Source: Panacagrimonas sp963975245 | GTDB lineage: Bacteria > Pseudomonadota > Gammaproteobacteria > Nevskiales > Nevskiaceae | Reading direction: 5' to 3' | DNA length: 64,000 nucleotides | Assembly: GCA_963975245.1 (NCBI GenBank) | Contig: CAXBFJ010000002.1 | Coordinates: forward strand, 496,001-560,000 | Part shown: in pieces, positions 52,190-61,391 of the stretch | Position numbering within the stretch: the first letter of the stretch is position 1 | Layout of the letters: every line of letters starts with the position of its first letter | Translations under genes and position numbers: made by a program | The notes under the pieces: model-generated | Database searches by the model: none | What the model saw: only the letters and a program-made list of their open reading frames with translations | What the model was told of the DNA's origin: nothing

Positions 52190-52420
52190 CTAGGGCGCCG
52201 TGGTCACCGACCAGACCGTCCTGAGCCGGCCGATGGTCACATAAGCACGTCGGGTTGCACCGGCGTTCGCTGATGACAGCATGCGGAGCCGAATCGTATC
52301 CCCAGGGCTGACGGTACCTGCAGCGTTCGTGAAGGGACTGTCGTAAATTGTGCTTTTCTCGAAGCGTCATGCGGCAGCGACGGTGATCGTCGCGAGTGCA
52401 TCGTTCGCAAGACCTGATCT
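52190..52420 (-). pseudogene. Remnant of an Ig-like repeat surface protein gene (C-terminal end)
   Basis: In this 231-base gap downstream of purH the minus strand reads, from 52366 to the TAG at 52190, a 58-codon segment with G-T-V-S-P-G-D-T-I-R-L-R and A-Y-V-T-I-G ... V-W-S-V-T-T. This pattern is that of the beta-sandwich repeats found in large secreted gammaproteobacterial proteins. Further upstream the same frame reads A-T-I-T-V-A-A-A and then stops at 52369-52367. There is no start codon context or signal, so it is a broken fragment, not a gene. Confidence 0.5.
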
Positions 52421-53971
52421 TCAGTGCCGGAAGTGGCGAACACCGGTGAACACCATCGCCATGCCGGCTTCGTCCGCAGCAGCAATGACTTCTGCGTCGC
52501 GCATGGAGCCGCCAGGTTGAATCACGGCCGCAATTCCCGCGGCTGCGGCAGCGTCAATTCCATCGCGGAAGGGGAAGAAGGCGTCCGATGCCATGACCGA
52601 TCCGCGTACTTCCAGCTTCTCGTCTGCGGCCTTGATCCCGGCAATTTTGGCCGAATAGACGCGGCTCATCTGCCCTGCACCAACGCCGATGGTTTGACGG
52701 TTTCGCGCGTAGACAATGGCATTGGATTTGACGAACTTGGCAACGCGGAACGCAAACAGCAGGTCCTCGATTTCCTTGGCGGTAGGCTCACGCTTGCTGA
52801 CGATCTTGAGGTCGTCACGCGTCACAATGCGGTGATCACCGCTTTGCACCAGCAAGCCGGAACCAATGCGCTTGATGTCGTGCAGGTTGCGTCCATCGCC
52901 TTCTGGAATCTGCAATACGCGAACATTGGTCTTGGTTGCCGTCACTTCCAGCGCTTCGGCTTCAATGTCAGGTGCCAGAATCACTTCAACGAACTGACGC
53001 TCGACAATGGCACGCGCAGTTGCAGCGTCCAGCGGACGGTTGAACGCGATAATGCCGCCAAAAGCAGAGGTGGGGTCCGTTGCGTAGGCAAGCTCGTATG
53101 CGCCAAGGGGATTGTCAGCCACCGCAACGCCGCAGGGATTTGCGTGCTTGACGATTACGCATGCCGGCTCATTGAAACTGCGCACACATTCCCATGCAGT
53201 GTCGGCATCCGCGAGATTATTGAAGCTCAGCGCCTTGCCCTGCAGCTGCTTGAAAGTTGCGAGGGTCCCGGCCTGAGGATGCACGTCGCGATAGAAGGCT
53301 GCTTCCTGGTGCGGGTTTTCACCGTAGCGAAGATCCTGCACTTTGACGTAGTTGCTGTTGGTTTGTTCCGGGAATTCCTGACGCTGGCCTTCGGAACTCA
53401 GCGAGGAAAGGTAATCGCTGATGGCCGCGTCGTACTGCGCAATACGATTGAACGCGGCAACGGAAAGTGCGAAGCGTGTTTCGCGGCTCAGTTTGCAGCC
53501 ACGACTGAGTTCTTCCATGGCGGCAGGATACTGCGCAGGGTCGGTCAGTACGCCCACATGCAGCCAGTTCTTGGCCGCAGATCGAACCATGGCGGGGCCG
53601 CCGATATCGATGTTCTCAATGGCGTTTTCGAGTGTGCAATCTGCCTTGGCGACCGTGGCCTCAAAGGGGTAGAGGTTAACCACCAGCAGGTCAATGGCGC
53701 TGATCTCATGCTCTTCCATGAGCGCATCGTCGATACCACGACGCCCGAGCAGTCCGCCATGAATCTTGGGATGCAAGGTCTTGACCCGGCCGTCCATCAT
53801 TTCCGGAAAACCGGTGTGTTCGGAGACTTCGCGTACTTTCAGGCCGGCTTCGTGCAGCGCGCGGTAAGTACCGCCGGTGGAAATCAGTTCAACATCCAGT
53901 TGCGCGAGGGCGCGAGCGAGTTCAATCAGTCCAGTCTTGTCGGAGACTGAAAGCAGAGCACGACGAATCAT
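52421..53971 (-). CDS. purH: Bifunctional AICAR transformylase / IMP cyclohydrolase PurH
   Basis: A 516-residue enzyme: N-terminal MGS-like cyclohydrolase (residues 1-200) and C-terminal AICAR transformylase with V-K-H-A-N-P-C-G. It makes the last two steps to IMP. The start is 38 bases after fis on the same strand. PurD, which usually follows purH in related bacteria, is absent and the gap holds a gene remnant instead. Confidence 0.96.
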   Translation of the reverse strand: MIRRALLSVSDKTGLIELARALAQLDVELISTGGTYRALHEAGLKVREVSEHTGFPEMMDGRVKTLHPKIHGGLLGRRGIDDALMEEHEISAIDLLVVNLYPFEATVAKADCTLENAIENIDIGGPAMVRSAAKNWLHVGVLTDPAQYPAAMEELSRGCKLSRETRFALSVAAFNRIAQYDAAISDYLSSLSSEGQRQEFPEQTNSNYVKVQDLRYGENPHQEAAFYRDVHPQAGTLATFKQLQGKALSFNNLADADTAWECVRSFNEPACVIVKHANPCGVAVADNPLGAYELAYATDPTSAFGGIIAFNRPLDAATARAIVERQFVEVILAPDIEAEALEVTATKTNVRVLQIPEGDGRNLHDIKRIGSGLLVQSGDHRIVTRDDLKIVSKREPTAKEIEDLLFAFRVAKFVKSNAIVYARNRQTIGVGAGQMSRVYSAKIAGIKAADEKLEVRGSVMASDAFFPFRDGIDAAAAAGIAAVIQPGGSMRDAEVIAAADEAGMAMVFTGVRHFRH

Positions 53972-54008
53972 CAGACGGGGGCATCCGGTAGGGCGCGAGG
54001 TTCGCGCG

Positions 54009-54275
54009 TCAATTGGTTGGATTCAAACTAATGTTGTGCTGTCGCAATTTCTTGCGAAGCGTTGCGCGATTCAGGCCGAGCATCTCGGCAGCGCGAGACT
54101 GATTGTGATCGCAGTAGCGCAGGGTGGCACGCAACAGCGGGGGTTCGACCTGATCGAGAACGGTGGTGTACAACTCAGCAGGCCGATGACCATTGAGGCT
54201 GCCGAAGTATGCGTCGATGCATTCGGCGACGGATTGGCTCAACGGTTTGCACTCTAGATTCTTTTGAGCAGACAT
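54009..54275 (-). CDS. fis: Nucleoid-associated protein Fis
   Basis: An 88-residue protein with the C-terminal Fis helix-turn-helix (N-Q-S-R-A-A-E-M-L-G-L-N-R-A-T-L-R-K-K). Fis bends DNA and activates stable RNA promoters. The start at 54275 gives the normal length; the frame extends upstream without support. The usual upstream partner dusB is missing; prmA lies 168 bases away. Confidence 0.92.
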   Translation of the reverse strand: MSAQKNLECKPLSQSVAECIDAYFGSLNGHRPAELYTTVLDQVEPPLLRATLRYCDHNQSRAAEMLGLNRATLRKKLRQHNISLNPTN

Positions 54276-54387
54276 TCTGGGGTCGCCCTGTCGGCGGATA
54301 TGACACTCTCCATTCCGCGCGCTTATAAAATTGGGGCGCAATCATAGCGCCAATGACCGCTTTGAAAAAAGGTCGAATGCAAAAAAA

Positions 54388-54403
54388 ATTGACCAAGATC
54401 ACA
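54388..54403 (-). promoter_or_regulatory. CRP-like site upstream of fis
   Basis: On the minus strand TGTGA-TCTTGG-TCAAT matches the CRP/Vfr consensus TGTGA-N6-TCACA at 8 of 10 positions. It is 113 bases before the fis start, in a 168-base region without a gene. Closer to fis the minus strand has TTTTATAAG followed by GCGCGCGG, a possible -10 with GC-rich discriminator as in growth-rate regulated fis promoters. Confidence 0.4.
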
Positions 54404-54443
54404 GACCATCAATGGCCGCAGGCAGTTGGAACATTTTGTTGAT

Positions 54444-55322
54444 CTAAATTCGTAAGCGCCCAGCGATGCGCGTCCATCCTTCCTGCGATTGATCCGCTTC
54501 GAAATCGAGATGTTCGGCATAGGCTTGGCGTACTTCCTCCGCCTGCCGATCCAGCAGACCCGCGAGCACGATTGCACCACCGGGCTTCAGCTTGCTGCAC
54601 AACAAGGGTGCAAGCTCAATCAAGGGGCGCGCAAGAATATTGGCAAAGACGACGTCTGCTTTTTCTGCTTCGAACGGTGCGTCATGTTCAACCAATTGCA
54701 TGCCGGACGAAACCTCGTTGCGGCGTGCGTTTTCGCGCGTGGCGATGATCGCCTGCGGATCAATATCGAATGCGACGCACTGGCGCGCGCCGAGCTTGAG
54801 CGCGGCGATGCCGAGGATGCCGCTGCCACAACCGAAATCGATGACCTCCAGATCAGTTATCGGCTGATGGGCGATCCACTCCAGACAAAGCGCGGTACTC
54901 GGGTGAGTACCGGTGCCAAAGGCCAGACCGGGATCAAGCATGAGCGTGGCGCAGCCCGGTTCATCGACGCGCTTGGCCTCCGGGCAGACCCACAGGCGTT
55001 GGCCAAACTTCATCGGCGGGCAATTTTCCAGCCATACGCGAACCCAGTCCTGATCCTCAACGTTCTCCACCTGCAGGTTCAGATCAGCGCCATCGGGCAG
55101 GACCGATCTCAGCTGGGATTCCACTTCTGCGGCGTCGGCGTCGGGCTGGAACAGGCCGATGGAGATGGTGCGCGGCCATAGCGGGGTGTCACCGGGAGCG
55201 GGTTCGAGCACCGGTTCGTCTGCCGCATCCACCTGACTGACGCTCAGTGCGCCGCAGGCCAGGAGAATTTCCTCGGCGAATTCAGGGTGTCCGGAATCGC
55301 ATCGAATTTGCAGAAAAGGCAT
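54444..55322 (-). CDS. prmA: Ribosomal protein L11 methyltransferase PrmA
   Basis: A 292-residue enzyme with an N-terminal L11-recognition domain and a SAM-dependent methyltransferase domain (D-F-G-C-G-S-G-I-L-G-I-A and A-N-I-L-A-R-P-L). It trimethylates ribosomal protein L11. Divergent from the broken MATE gene, with 107 bases between. Confidence 0.95.
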   Translation of the reverse strand: MPFLQIRCDSGHPEFAEEILLACGALSVSQVDAADEPVLEPAPGDTPLWPRTISIGLFQPDADAAEVESQLRSVLPDGADLNLQVENVEDQDWVRVWLENCPPMKFGQRLWVCPEAKRVDEPGCATLMLDPGLAFGTGTHPSTALCLEWIAHQPITDLEVIDFGCGSGILGIAALKLGARQCVAFDIDPQAIIATRENARRNEVSSGMQLVEHDAPFEAEKADVVFANILARPLIELAPLLCSKLKPGGAIVLAGLLDRQAEEVRQAYAEHLDFEADQSQEGWTRIAGRLRI

Positions 55323-55429
55323 GGCTTTTGGCTAAAGAGATTTTTTCGGGCGCACAGCTTGATTCTTTCTGTCTGTGCCGCCAAGCCCCGTACAATCGCG
55401 CGCCCCGCGTTGGCTCTTGAAAATAATCC

Positions 55430-56819
55430 ATGTCCCTGGTTCTGGCAGATGTGCGCATCGAGGCGCGTGCCAACCTGCGTCTCGCGCTGCCGCTGATCGC
55501 GGCACAGCTCAGTTTCGTGAGCGCCGGCACCGTGGATGCCATATTTGCCGGGCGTCTCGGCGCCAATGAACTGGCAGCGGTAGCGGTGGGGGCCAATGCC
55601 TGGTTCATGGTCCTGGTCATGTTCATGGGCGTGGCGATGGCGATCTCGCCCATCGTGGCGCACCGGGTCGGTGCGAAGCACAGTCCTGAAACAATCGGCC
55701 ATTTTCTGCGCGGGGCGCTGCTCATGGCGGTGGCGCTTGGTCTGATCTGGACCTTAGCTCATGCGCTGGGCAACCGAGCCCTTGCTGAATCTGCTGAGCC
55801 TCGACGATCGCACCTTCCCCATGGCCCGTGACTACCTTCACGCCCTGTCCTGGGCCAGCCTGCCCTTCAGTCTTTGCTTCTTTCTGCGCAACGGTGCAGA
55901 AGGTTTTGGCCAGATTCGCGTTGCCCTGACGGCCGGAATCACGGGCTTGATCGTCAACGCGGGCTTTGATTGGCTGCTGATGTATGGGCACTGGGGGCTT
56001 CCGGCCCTGGGCCCGGAGGGGTGCGGATGGGCCACCACCATCGCGGCCTGGGCCATGGTCGGCGTTTTTCTGTTGTCCTATCAGCACTCACCCGTGCTGC
56101 GCTCACTGAACATGCCCCGGGGCGGATGGCCGCGTCTGCAGCGCCAGCACCTCGAAATACTGCGCCTCGGAATGCCGATTGCGGCCATGTTGACCGCCGA
56201 GGCCTGGTTGTTCTGCATCGGCAGTCTGCTCATGGCACGGTTCGGTGCCGAGGCCATCGCAGCCCATCAGATTGCGATCAACTTTGCCGCGCTCTGTTTC
56301 ATGGTGCCTACGGCCATTGGCATGGCGACCACAGTCAGGGTCGGACAGGCTTCCGGCGCTGGCGATCTGGGCGCCGCCGAATTACGTGGCAGGACCGGAA
56401 TCCTGCTCGGCGTCTGTTTTGCACTGTGTTCGGCTGCCTTCATGGCGTTTGCGCCGGGGCTGATTGTTGCGGTCTATACCGACGTCGAGCGACTTGCTGC
56501 ACCGGCGACGGCTTTCCTCGCCTTTGCGGCGGTGTTCCAGATTTTTGATTGCGTTCAAGCCACATCAAATGGCGCATTGCGCGGCATCAAGGACAGTCTT
56601 GTTCCCATGATCATTACCTTGCTGGCCTATTGGTGCGGCGGATTGCCGGTGGCCATCGGTTTGGCGTTTTGGCTTGATATCGGCCCGACCGGAATCTGGT
56701 GGGGTTTCATTGTCGGTCTGGGGCTGGCTGCCATCGGCCTGAGCACCCGATTTCTTTTGCGCGGACGGGGTTTGGCGCAACAAGCCTTGCTGGCGCAAGA
56801 TAGTGGACCCGAAATTTGA
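55430..56819 (+). pseudogene. MATE (NorM-like) efflux transporter gene with a frameshift
   Basis: Two frames together encode one NorM-type transporter of about 460 residues. The first (55430 onward) gives helices 1 to about 3 (A-N-L-R-L-A-L-P-L-I-A-A-Q and A-I-S-P-I-V-A-H) and then runs into unrelated sequence; the second (in frame from about 55761 to 56819) continues with E-P-L-L-N-L-L-S-L-D-D and helices 4-12. The switch, equal to one extra base, lies between about 55758 and 55785. Either a true frameshift or a sequencing error; the downstream part is otherwise intact. Confidence 0.8.
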
Positions 56820-56837
56820 CGCAAGAGGAGCACAAGC

Positions 56838-57470
56838 ATGGGACTGCAACTTGGCGATATCGCCCCCGACTTCGAAGCACCCACCACTGAAGGCCCGATC
56901 AAATTTCATGAGTGGCTGGGAAATGGCTGGGGCGTGCTGTTCAGCCACCCCAAGAACTACACCCCGGTTTGCACCACGGAGCTGGGCTATACCGCCAAGC
57001 TCAAGGAAGACTTTGACCGGCGCGGCGTCAAGGCCATCGGCCTGTCCGTGGACAAACTCGAAGATCATCATGGCTGGAGTAAGGACATCGAGGAGACGCA
57101 GGGCGCTGCCCTGAACTTCCCGCTGATCGCTGACGAGGACCGCAAGGTCGCCAACCTCTACGGCATGATCCATCCCAATGCCAGCGACACGCTGACCGTG
57201 CGCAGCGTCTTTGTGATCGACCACAACAAGAAGATCCGCATGACGCTGACCTACCCGGCCAGCACTGGCCGCAACTTTGACGAAATTTTGCGGGTGATTG
57301 ATTCGCTGCAGCTGACCGACAAGTTCAAGGTGGCGACCCCGGTCAACTGGGTGCAGGGCGAAGACGTGATCATTGTGCCGGCCGTGAGCAATGCCGACGC
57401 AGAGAAACTGTTCCCGGGAGGGTTTAAGGAAATCAAGCCGTATCTGCGGGTGGTGCCGCAGCCCAAGTAA
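56838..57470 (+). CDS. 1-Cys (Prx6-type) peroxiredoxin
   Basis: A 210-residue peroxiredoxin with the peroxidatic motif Y-T-P-V-C-T-T-E (Cys45) and the long C-terminal domain of Prx6. No resolving cysteine is present, consistent with the 1-Cys class. Reduces hydrogen peroxide and lipid hydroperoxides in the cytoplasm. AAGAGGAG precedes the ATG. Confidence 0.92.
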   Translation: MGLQLGDIAPDFEAPTTEGPIKFHEWLGNGWGVLFSHPKNYTPVCTTELGYTAKLKEDFDRRGVKAIGLSVDKLEDHHGWSKDIEETQGAALNFPLIADEDRKVANLYGMIHPNASDTLTVRSVFVIDHNKKIRMTLTYPASTGRNFDEILRVIDSLQLTDKFKVATPVNWVQGEDVIIVPAVSNADAEKLFPGGFKEIKPYLRVVPQPK

Positions 57471-57582
57471 GGGCGCGGCCATGGTTACAGCCGTCCTGCG
57501 ATGTCGGGAATACAGGCATCGGCAGGGCGGGCTTGTCGCTTCGCGCTGAGCGCTTGGCGCGCGGCTGAAGGCTAAGCGTCCA

Positions 57583-58227
57583 ATGCGGCTGCAGGGCAAC
57601 ATCACACGCTGGAATGACGACAAGGGCTTCGGCTTTATCGCCTGGCATGGTGATGGGACTTTGGTCTTCGTGCACATCAAGGCCTTTATCGGAACGACGC
57701 GGCGCCCGGTTGTAGGAGACATCGTTTCCTACGAGATTGGCAAGGACCCACGCGGACGCTCCAGAGCAGAGAAAGTCCGTTTTGCCGGGCAGCCGCCAGT
57801 GCCTCGACATTCTGCTCGCGCCGGGCAGAGCAGGTCGCGCTTCCCGGTCCTGTTTACCTGGATGTTCCTGCTCGGGCTGATTGCAGCTGCTTACATGGGA
57901 CGCATTCCCTGGCTGATTGTTGCCGCCTACATTTCCGCCAGCCTGATCACTTTCTTCGCCTACGCATGGGACAAATCCTCTGCGCAACTGGGGAATTGGC
58001 GAACAAAGGAGTCGACTTTGCATTTGATGGCGCTGGTCTGCGGCTGGCCCGGCGCCCTGGCAGGGCAACGCTTGTTGCGCCACAAGTCCAGCAAGGAGGC
58101 ATTCCAGTCGGTTTTCTGGTTCGTGGTCTTGCTTAATGTACTGGTGATGGCATTCATCGTATGGAGCGGAGCGTCTGGCCCATTCGGTCCGCTGCTTGAT
58201 AGCCTTTGGAGTATTGAGACTCGTTAG
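57583..58227 (+). CDS. Cold-shock domain fused to DUF1294 membrane protein
   Basis: A 214-residue protein: N-terminal cold-shock domain (residues 1-65, W-N-D-D-K-G-F-G-F-I-A and V-F-V-H-I-K-A-F in place of the RNP motifs), a basic linker, two helices, then DUF1294 (C-G-W-P-G-A-L-A-G-Q-R-L-L-R-H-K) and a final helix. This fusion is known in proteobacteria; its function is not established. It converges with cyclase 3, 27 bases apart. Confidence 0.87.
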   Translation: MRLQGNITRWNDDKGFGFIAWHGDGTLVFVHIKAFIGTTRRPVVGDIVSYEIGKDPRGRSRAEKVRFAGQPPVPRHSARAGQSRSRFPVLFTWMFLLGLIAAAYMGRIPWLIVAAYISASLITFFAYAWDKSSAQLGNWRTKESTLHLMALVCGWPGALAGQRLLRHKSSKEAFQSVFWFVVLLNVLVMAFIVWSGASGPFGPLLDSLWSIETR

Positions 58228-58254
58228 TGCTGCCTGTGGGCGCGCACGGTTCTG

Positions 58255-59598
58255 CTAGGCGCGCCGCTCATGCTGGACGTAATGAGCGACATCGCCCATG
58301 CCCTTGATGGGAATCGGCGCGCGCACATCGAGGCCGTCGGCCCCGGCCAGTTCAACGGTTCGCATGTCAATGAGGATTTCGCCTGCACCGGCATGATCGC
58401 AAAGCCGTGAGGCGAGATTGGCGGCGGTGCCGATGGCGGTGTATTCCATCCGAGTGGAAGAACCAATGGTGCCCACCGTGACGATGCCGCTGGCAATACC
58501 GAGGCCCACAGCGAGCGGCGTTTCCGGCCGCGACCAGCGCTGGGCAATGGCTTCGGAGACCTGGAGTACATCGCGCGACAGTTCCAGCCCGATGCGCGCA
58601 TGGCTTTCCATGGCGATCGGCGCGCCGACCAGGATCATGATTCCGTCGCCCGCGTAGTCCTGGATCGTAGCGTGATAGCGGCCAACCACGTCGCCCACAG
58701 CCTCGTAATACTCACCGAGCAACCTGGTGACCTCGTTGGAGTCGTGTGCCTTGGAAAAATGGGTGAATCCGCGCAGGTCACAGCACACCACTGTCAATTC
58801 CAGTTTCTGCGGTTGCATGGTGTAGGCGAGTCCACGCGTACTGACCTGTTTGACCACTTCCTGCGACAGAAAACGGCTCATGAACCGGCCCCGTTCACCC
58901 TGAATGATGTGATAACGGACCCCGCCGACCATAAAGATGAACAGGCCGGGCAGGCTGCTCATCACGTTGTACCCGGCCGGCAGTACGTAATTGGCGAAGA
59001 AGAAGGGGGTGGCGATCGCTGTCCAGATCACCCGTTCACGCTCGGCGTCATCGATCTTTTGGGTGAGGACGATAATGCCGGTGCTCATCAGCAGCGAGGC
59101 CATGAGCGCAATCGGCGTCGCAAACATCCAGAAATACTGGCCACTGCAGCTCTGCTCGTGTCCCAGGCAGAACAGGAAGCGGGTCATGCGCTCAACCGGA
59201 AAGAAAGCGCCCAAAATGAGGTAGACACTGGTTGCAGCAGCGAACAACCAGGCCAGCATGCGTACCCAGCGCTGGGCACGCGCACTGGGCTGTGCGCCGC
59301 GCGTGACATGAATCATCCACACGAAAAGACCGCTCATGACCAATGCGTCCAGAACGGGCCATGACACCAGCCACCAAGTACCGAAGCCATAAGGGTGCAG
59401 AACGTGCTGCACCGGGTAGCAGGCATTTGCAATCCCGACCGTGCCGACCGAAAACGCCAGTGCGCGGGTGGCGGGCGAGCGCGGATCACCCAGAAAATAG
59501 GCGACAGAGATGATGACCCCGGTCATGCCAATCGCCGTAGCCAGCGCAACAATCGCGCTGCCCTGAAGCGGCATAGTGACGAAATCGAGGTAATTCAT
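58255..59598 (-). CDS. Membrane class III nucleotidyl cyclase, paralogue 3
   Basis: A 447-residue protein with the same plan as the two cyclases at 26-29 kb: seven hydrophobic segments (residues 12-230), linker G-E-R-G-R-F-M-S-R-F-L-S, and a cyclase domain with Asp274 (C-C-D-L-R-G-F), Asp318 (A-G-D-G) and A-A-N-L-A-S-R-L. The residue before D-Y-A-G-D is Gln here, not Lys, which shows that the Lys in the other two is not conserved and that Asp occupies the base-selecting position in all three. Divergent from ilvD. Confidence 0.86.
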   Translation of the reverse strand: MNYLDFVTMPLQGSAIVALATAIGMTGVIISVAYFLGDPRSPATRALAFSVGTVGIANACYPVQHVLHPYGFGTWWLVSWPVLDALVMSGLFVWMIHVTRGAQPSARAQRWVRMLAWLFAAATSVYLILGAFFPVERMTRFLFCLGHEQSCSGQYFWMFATPIALMASLLMSTGIIVLTQKIDDAERERVIWTAIATPFFFANYVLPAGYNVMSSLPGLFIFMVGGVRYHIIQGERGRFMSRFLSQEVVKQVSTRGLAYTMQPQKLELTVVCCDLRGFTHFSKAHDSNEVTRLLGEYYEAVGDVVGRYHATIQDYAGDGIMILVGAPIAMESHARIGLELSRDVLQVSEAIAQRWSRPETPLAVGLGIASGIVTVGTIGSSTRMEYTAIGTAANLASRLCDHAGAGEILIDMRTVELAGADGLDVRAPIPIKGMGDVAHYVQHERRA

Positions 59599-59674
59599 GG
59601 CGCAATTCTAGTGAGTCTGCCTCGGGCACCGTAGAATTGCCGGCCCACAAATCCAAAACGTGTGTCCGATTGCC

Positions 59675-61354
59675 ATGACCACTCCAATGAATCGCCATTC
59701 CAAGACCATCACCGCTGGCGTTGCCCGCAGCCCCAATCGAGCCATGCTGCGTGCGGTTGGCTTTGGCGACGGCGACTTTGACAAGCCCATCGTCGGTGTT
59801 GCCAGCGGTCATTCCACAATGAACCCCTGCAATGCGGGTATCGCGCCGCTGGCTGCCCGTGCGGAAGCCGCGCTGCGCGAAGCCGGCGCCATGCCGCAGA
59901 CCTTCGGCTTCCCGACGGTCACTGATGGTATTTCCATGGGCACCGAAGGCATGAAGTATTCGCTGGTGTCGCGTGAGGTGATTGCCGATTCCATCGAAAC
60001 CGCAGCCTCCTCGCAGTGCATGGATGGCGTGCTGGCTGTCGGTGGCTGCGACAAGAACATGCCGGGTGCCATGATCGGCATGCTGCGCATCAATGTGCCC
60101 AGCGTGTTCTGCTATGCCGGCACCATCAAGCCGGGCAACTGGAAAGGTGTGCCGCTGACCATCGTTTCGACGTTTGAAGCCGTCGGGGCCTACAGCAACG
60201 GCAAGATGTCCAAGGAAGATTTTGAAGGCATCGAGAAAAACACCTGTCCGTCGACCGGCGCCTGTGGCGGCATGTATACCGCCAATACCATGTCCTCCGC
60301 CTTCGAGGCGCTGGGCATGAGCCTGCTGGGCTCGTCGCAGATGTCCTGCCCGGACCCTGAGAAAGCAGACTCTGTCGCGGAGTCCGCTCAGGTGCTCTAC
60401 AACGCAATTGCCAAGGACATCAAGCCGCGTGACATCGTGACGCGCAAGAGCATCGAAAACGCCATTGCGCTGGTCATGGCCACCGGCGGCTCAACCAACG
60501 CCGTGCTGCATTTCCTGGCCATTGCGCACGCAGCGCATGTCGATTTCCAGCTCGATGACATCGAGGCCATTCGTCTTCGCACGCCGGTGATCTGCGATCT
60601 CAAGCCGTCCGGCAAGTACGTTGCGGTTGATCTGCACGCCGCGGGCGGCGTCCCGCAGGTGCTGCGCATGTTGCTCGACAAAGGTCTGCTACACGGCGAT
60701 GCCATGACCATCACCGGGCGCACCATGGCTGAAGAACTGGCATCGGTGCCAGCCGAGCCGCGCAAGGACCAGGATGTGATCCGCAGCTGGGACAATCCCA
60801 TGTATGCACAGGGCCATCTGGCCATTCTGAAGGGCAACTTGTCGCCCGAGGGCTGCGTGTCCAAGATCACCGGCCTGAAAAACCCGGTCATCACCGGCCC
60901 GGCGCGTGTGTTTGATTCCGAAGAGCAGTGCATGGAGGCCATCCTTGCCGACAAGATCAAGGCTGGCGACGTGCTGGTGATTCGCTACGAAGGTCCGCGT
61001 GGTGGTCCTGGCATGCGCGAAATGCTGGCGCCGACCTCCGCCATCATCGGCAAAGGGCTCGGTGAAAGCGTGGGCCTGATTACCGACGGACGATTCTCCG
61101 GCGGCACCTGGGGCATGGTGGTTGGACACGTCACCCCCGAAGCTTTTGATGGCGGCGTCATTGCGCTGGTCGAGGAAGGCGACTCCATCACCGTGGATGC
61201 CAGGAAGCTGCTGATCCAGCTCAATGTTGACGATGCCGAGATCGAGAAGCGTCGCGCGGCATGGAAACAACCAGCTCCGCGCTACACGCGCGGTGTGCTA
61301 TCCAAGTTTGCGCGCGTGGTGTCCAGTGCGGCGAAAGGGGCGGTTACCGACTAG
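59675..61354 (+). CDS. ilvD: Dihydroxy-acid dehydratase IlvD
   Basis: A 559-residue iron-sulfur dehydratase with G-G-C-D-K-N-M-P-G and C-P-S-T-G-A-C-G-G-M-Y-T-A-N-T-M-S. Third step of valine and isoleucine synthesis. Start 59675 is preferred over an in-frame ATG at 59660 as the shorter N terminus is typical. No other ilv gene is in the window. Confidence 0.95.
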   Translation: MTTPMNRHSKTITAGVARSPNRAMLRAVGFGDGDFDKPIVGVASGHSTMNPCNAGIAPLAARAEAALREAGAMPQTFGFPTVTDGISMGTEGMKYSLVSREVIADSIETAASSQCMDGVLAVGGCDKNMPGAMIGMLRINVPSVFCYAGTIKPGNWKGVPLTIVSTFEAVGAYSNGKMSKEDFEGIEKNTCPSTGACGGMYTANTMSSAFEALGMSLLGSSQMSCPDPEKADSVAESAQVLYNAIAKDIKPRDIVTRKSIENAIALVMATGGSTNAVLHFLAIAHAAHVDFQLDDIEAIRLRTPVICDLKPSGKYVAVDLHAAGGVPQVLRMLLDKGLLHGDAMTITGRTMAEELASVPAEPRKDQDVIRSWDNPMYAQGHLAILKGNLSPEGCVSKITGLKNPVITGPARVFDSEEQCMEAILADKIKAGDVLVIRYEGPRGGPGMREMLAPTSAIIGKGLGESVGLITDGRFSGGTWGMVVGHVTPEAFDGGVIALVEEGDSITVDARKLLIQLNVDDAEIEKRRAAWKQPAPRYTRGVLSKFARVVSSAAKGAVTD

Positions 61355-61391
61355 CTGCGGCTGCGAAAGCGCTCTCCCAGGGATCGCAGGC

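Noticed and set aside
52424..53950. 508-codon open frame on the plus strand antisense to purH
   Set aside because: PurH on the minus strand has all family motifs; the opposite frame is a composition shadow of GC-rich coding DNA and its translation has no recognisable domain.
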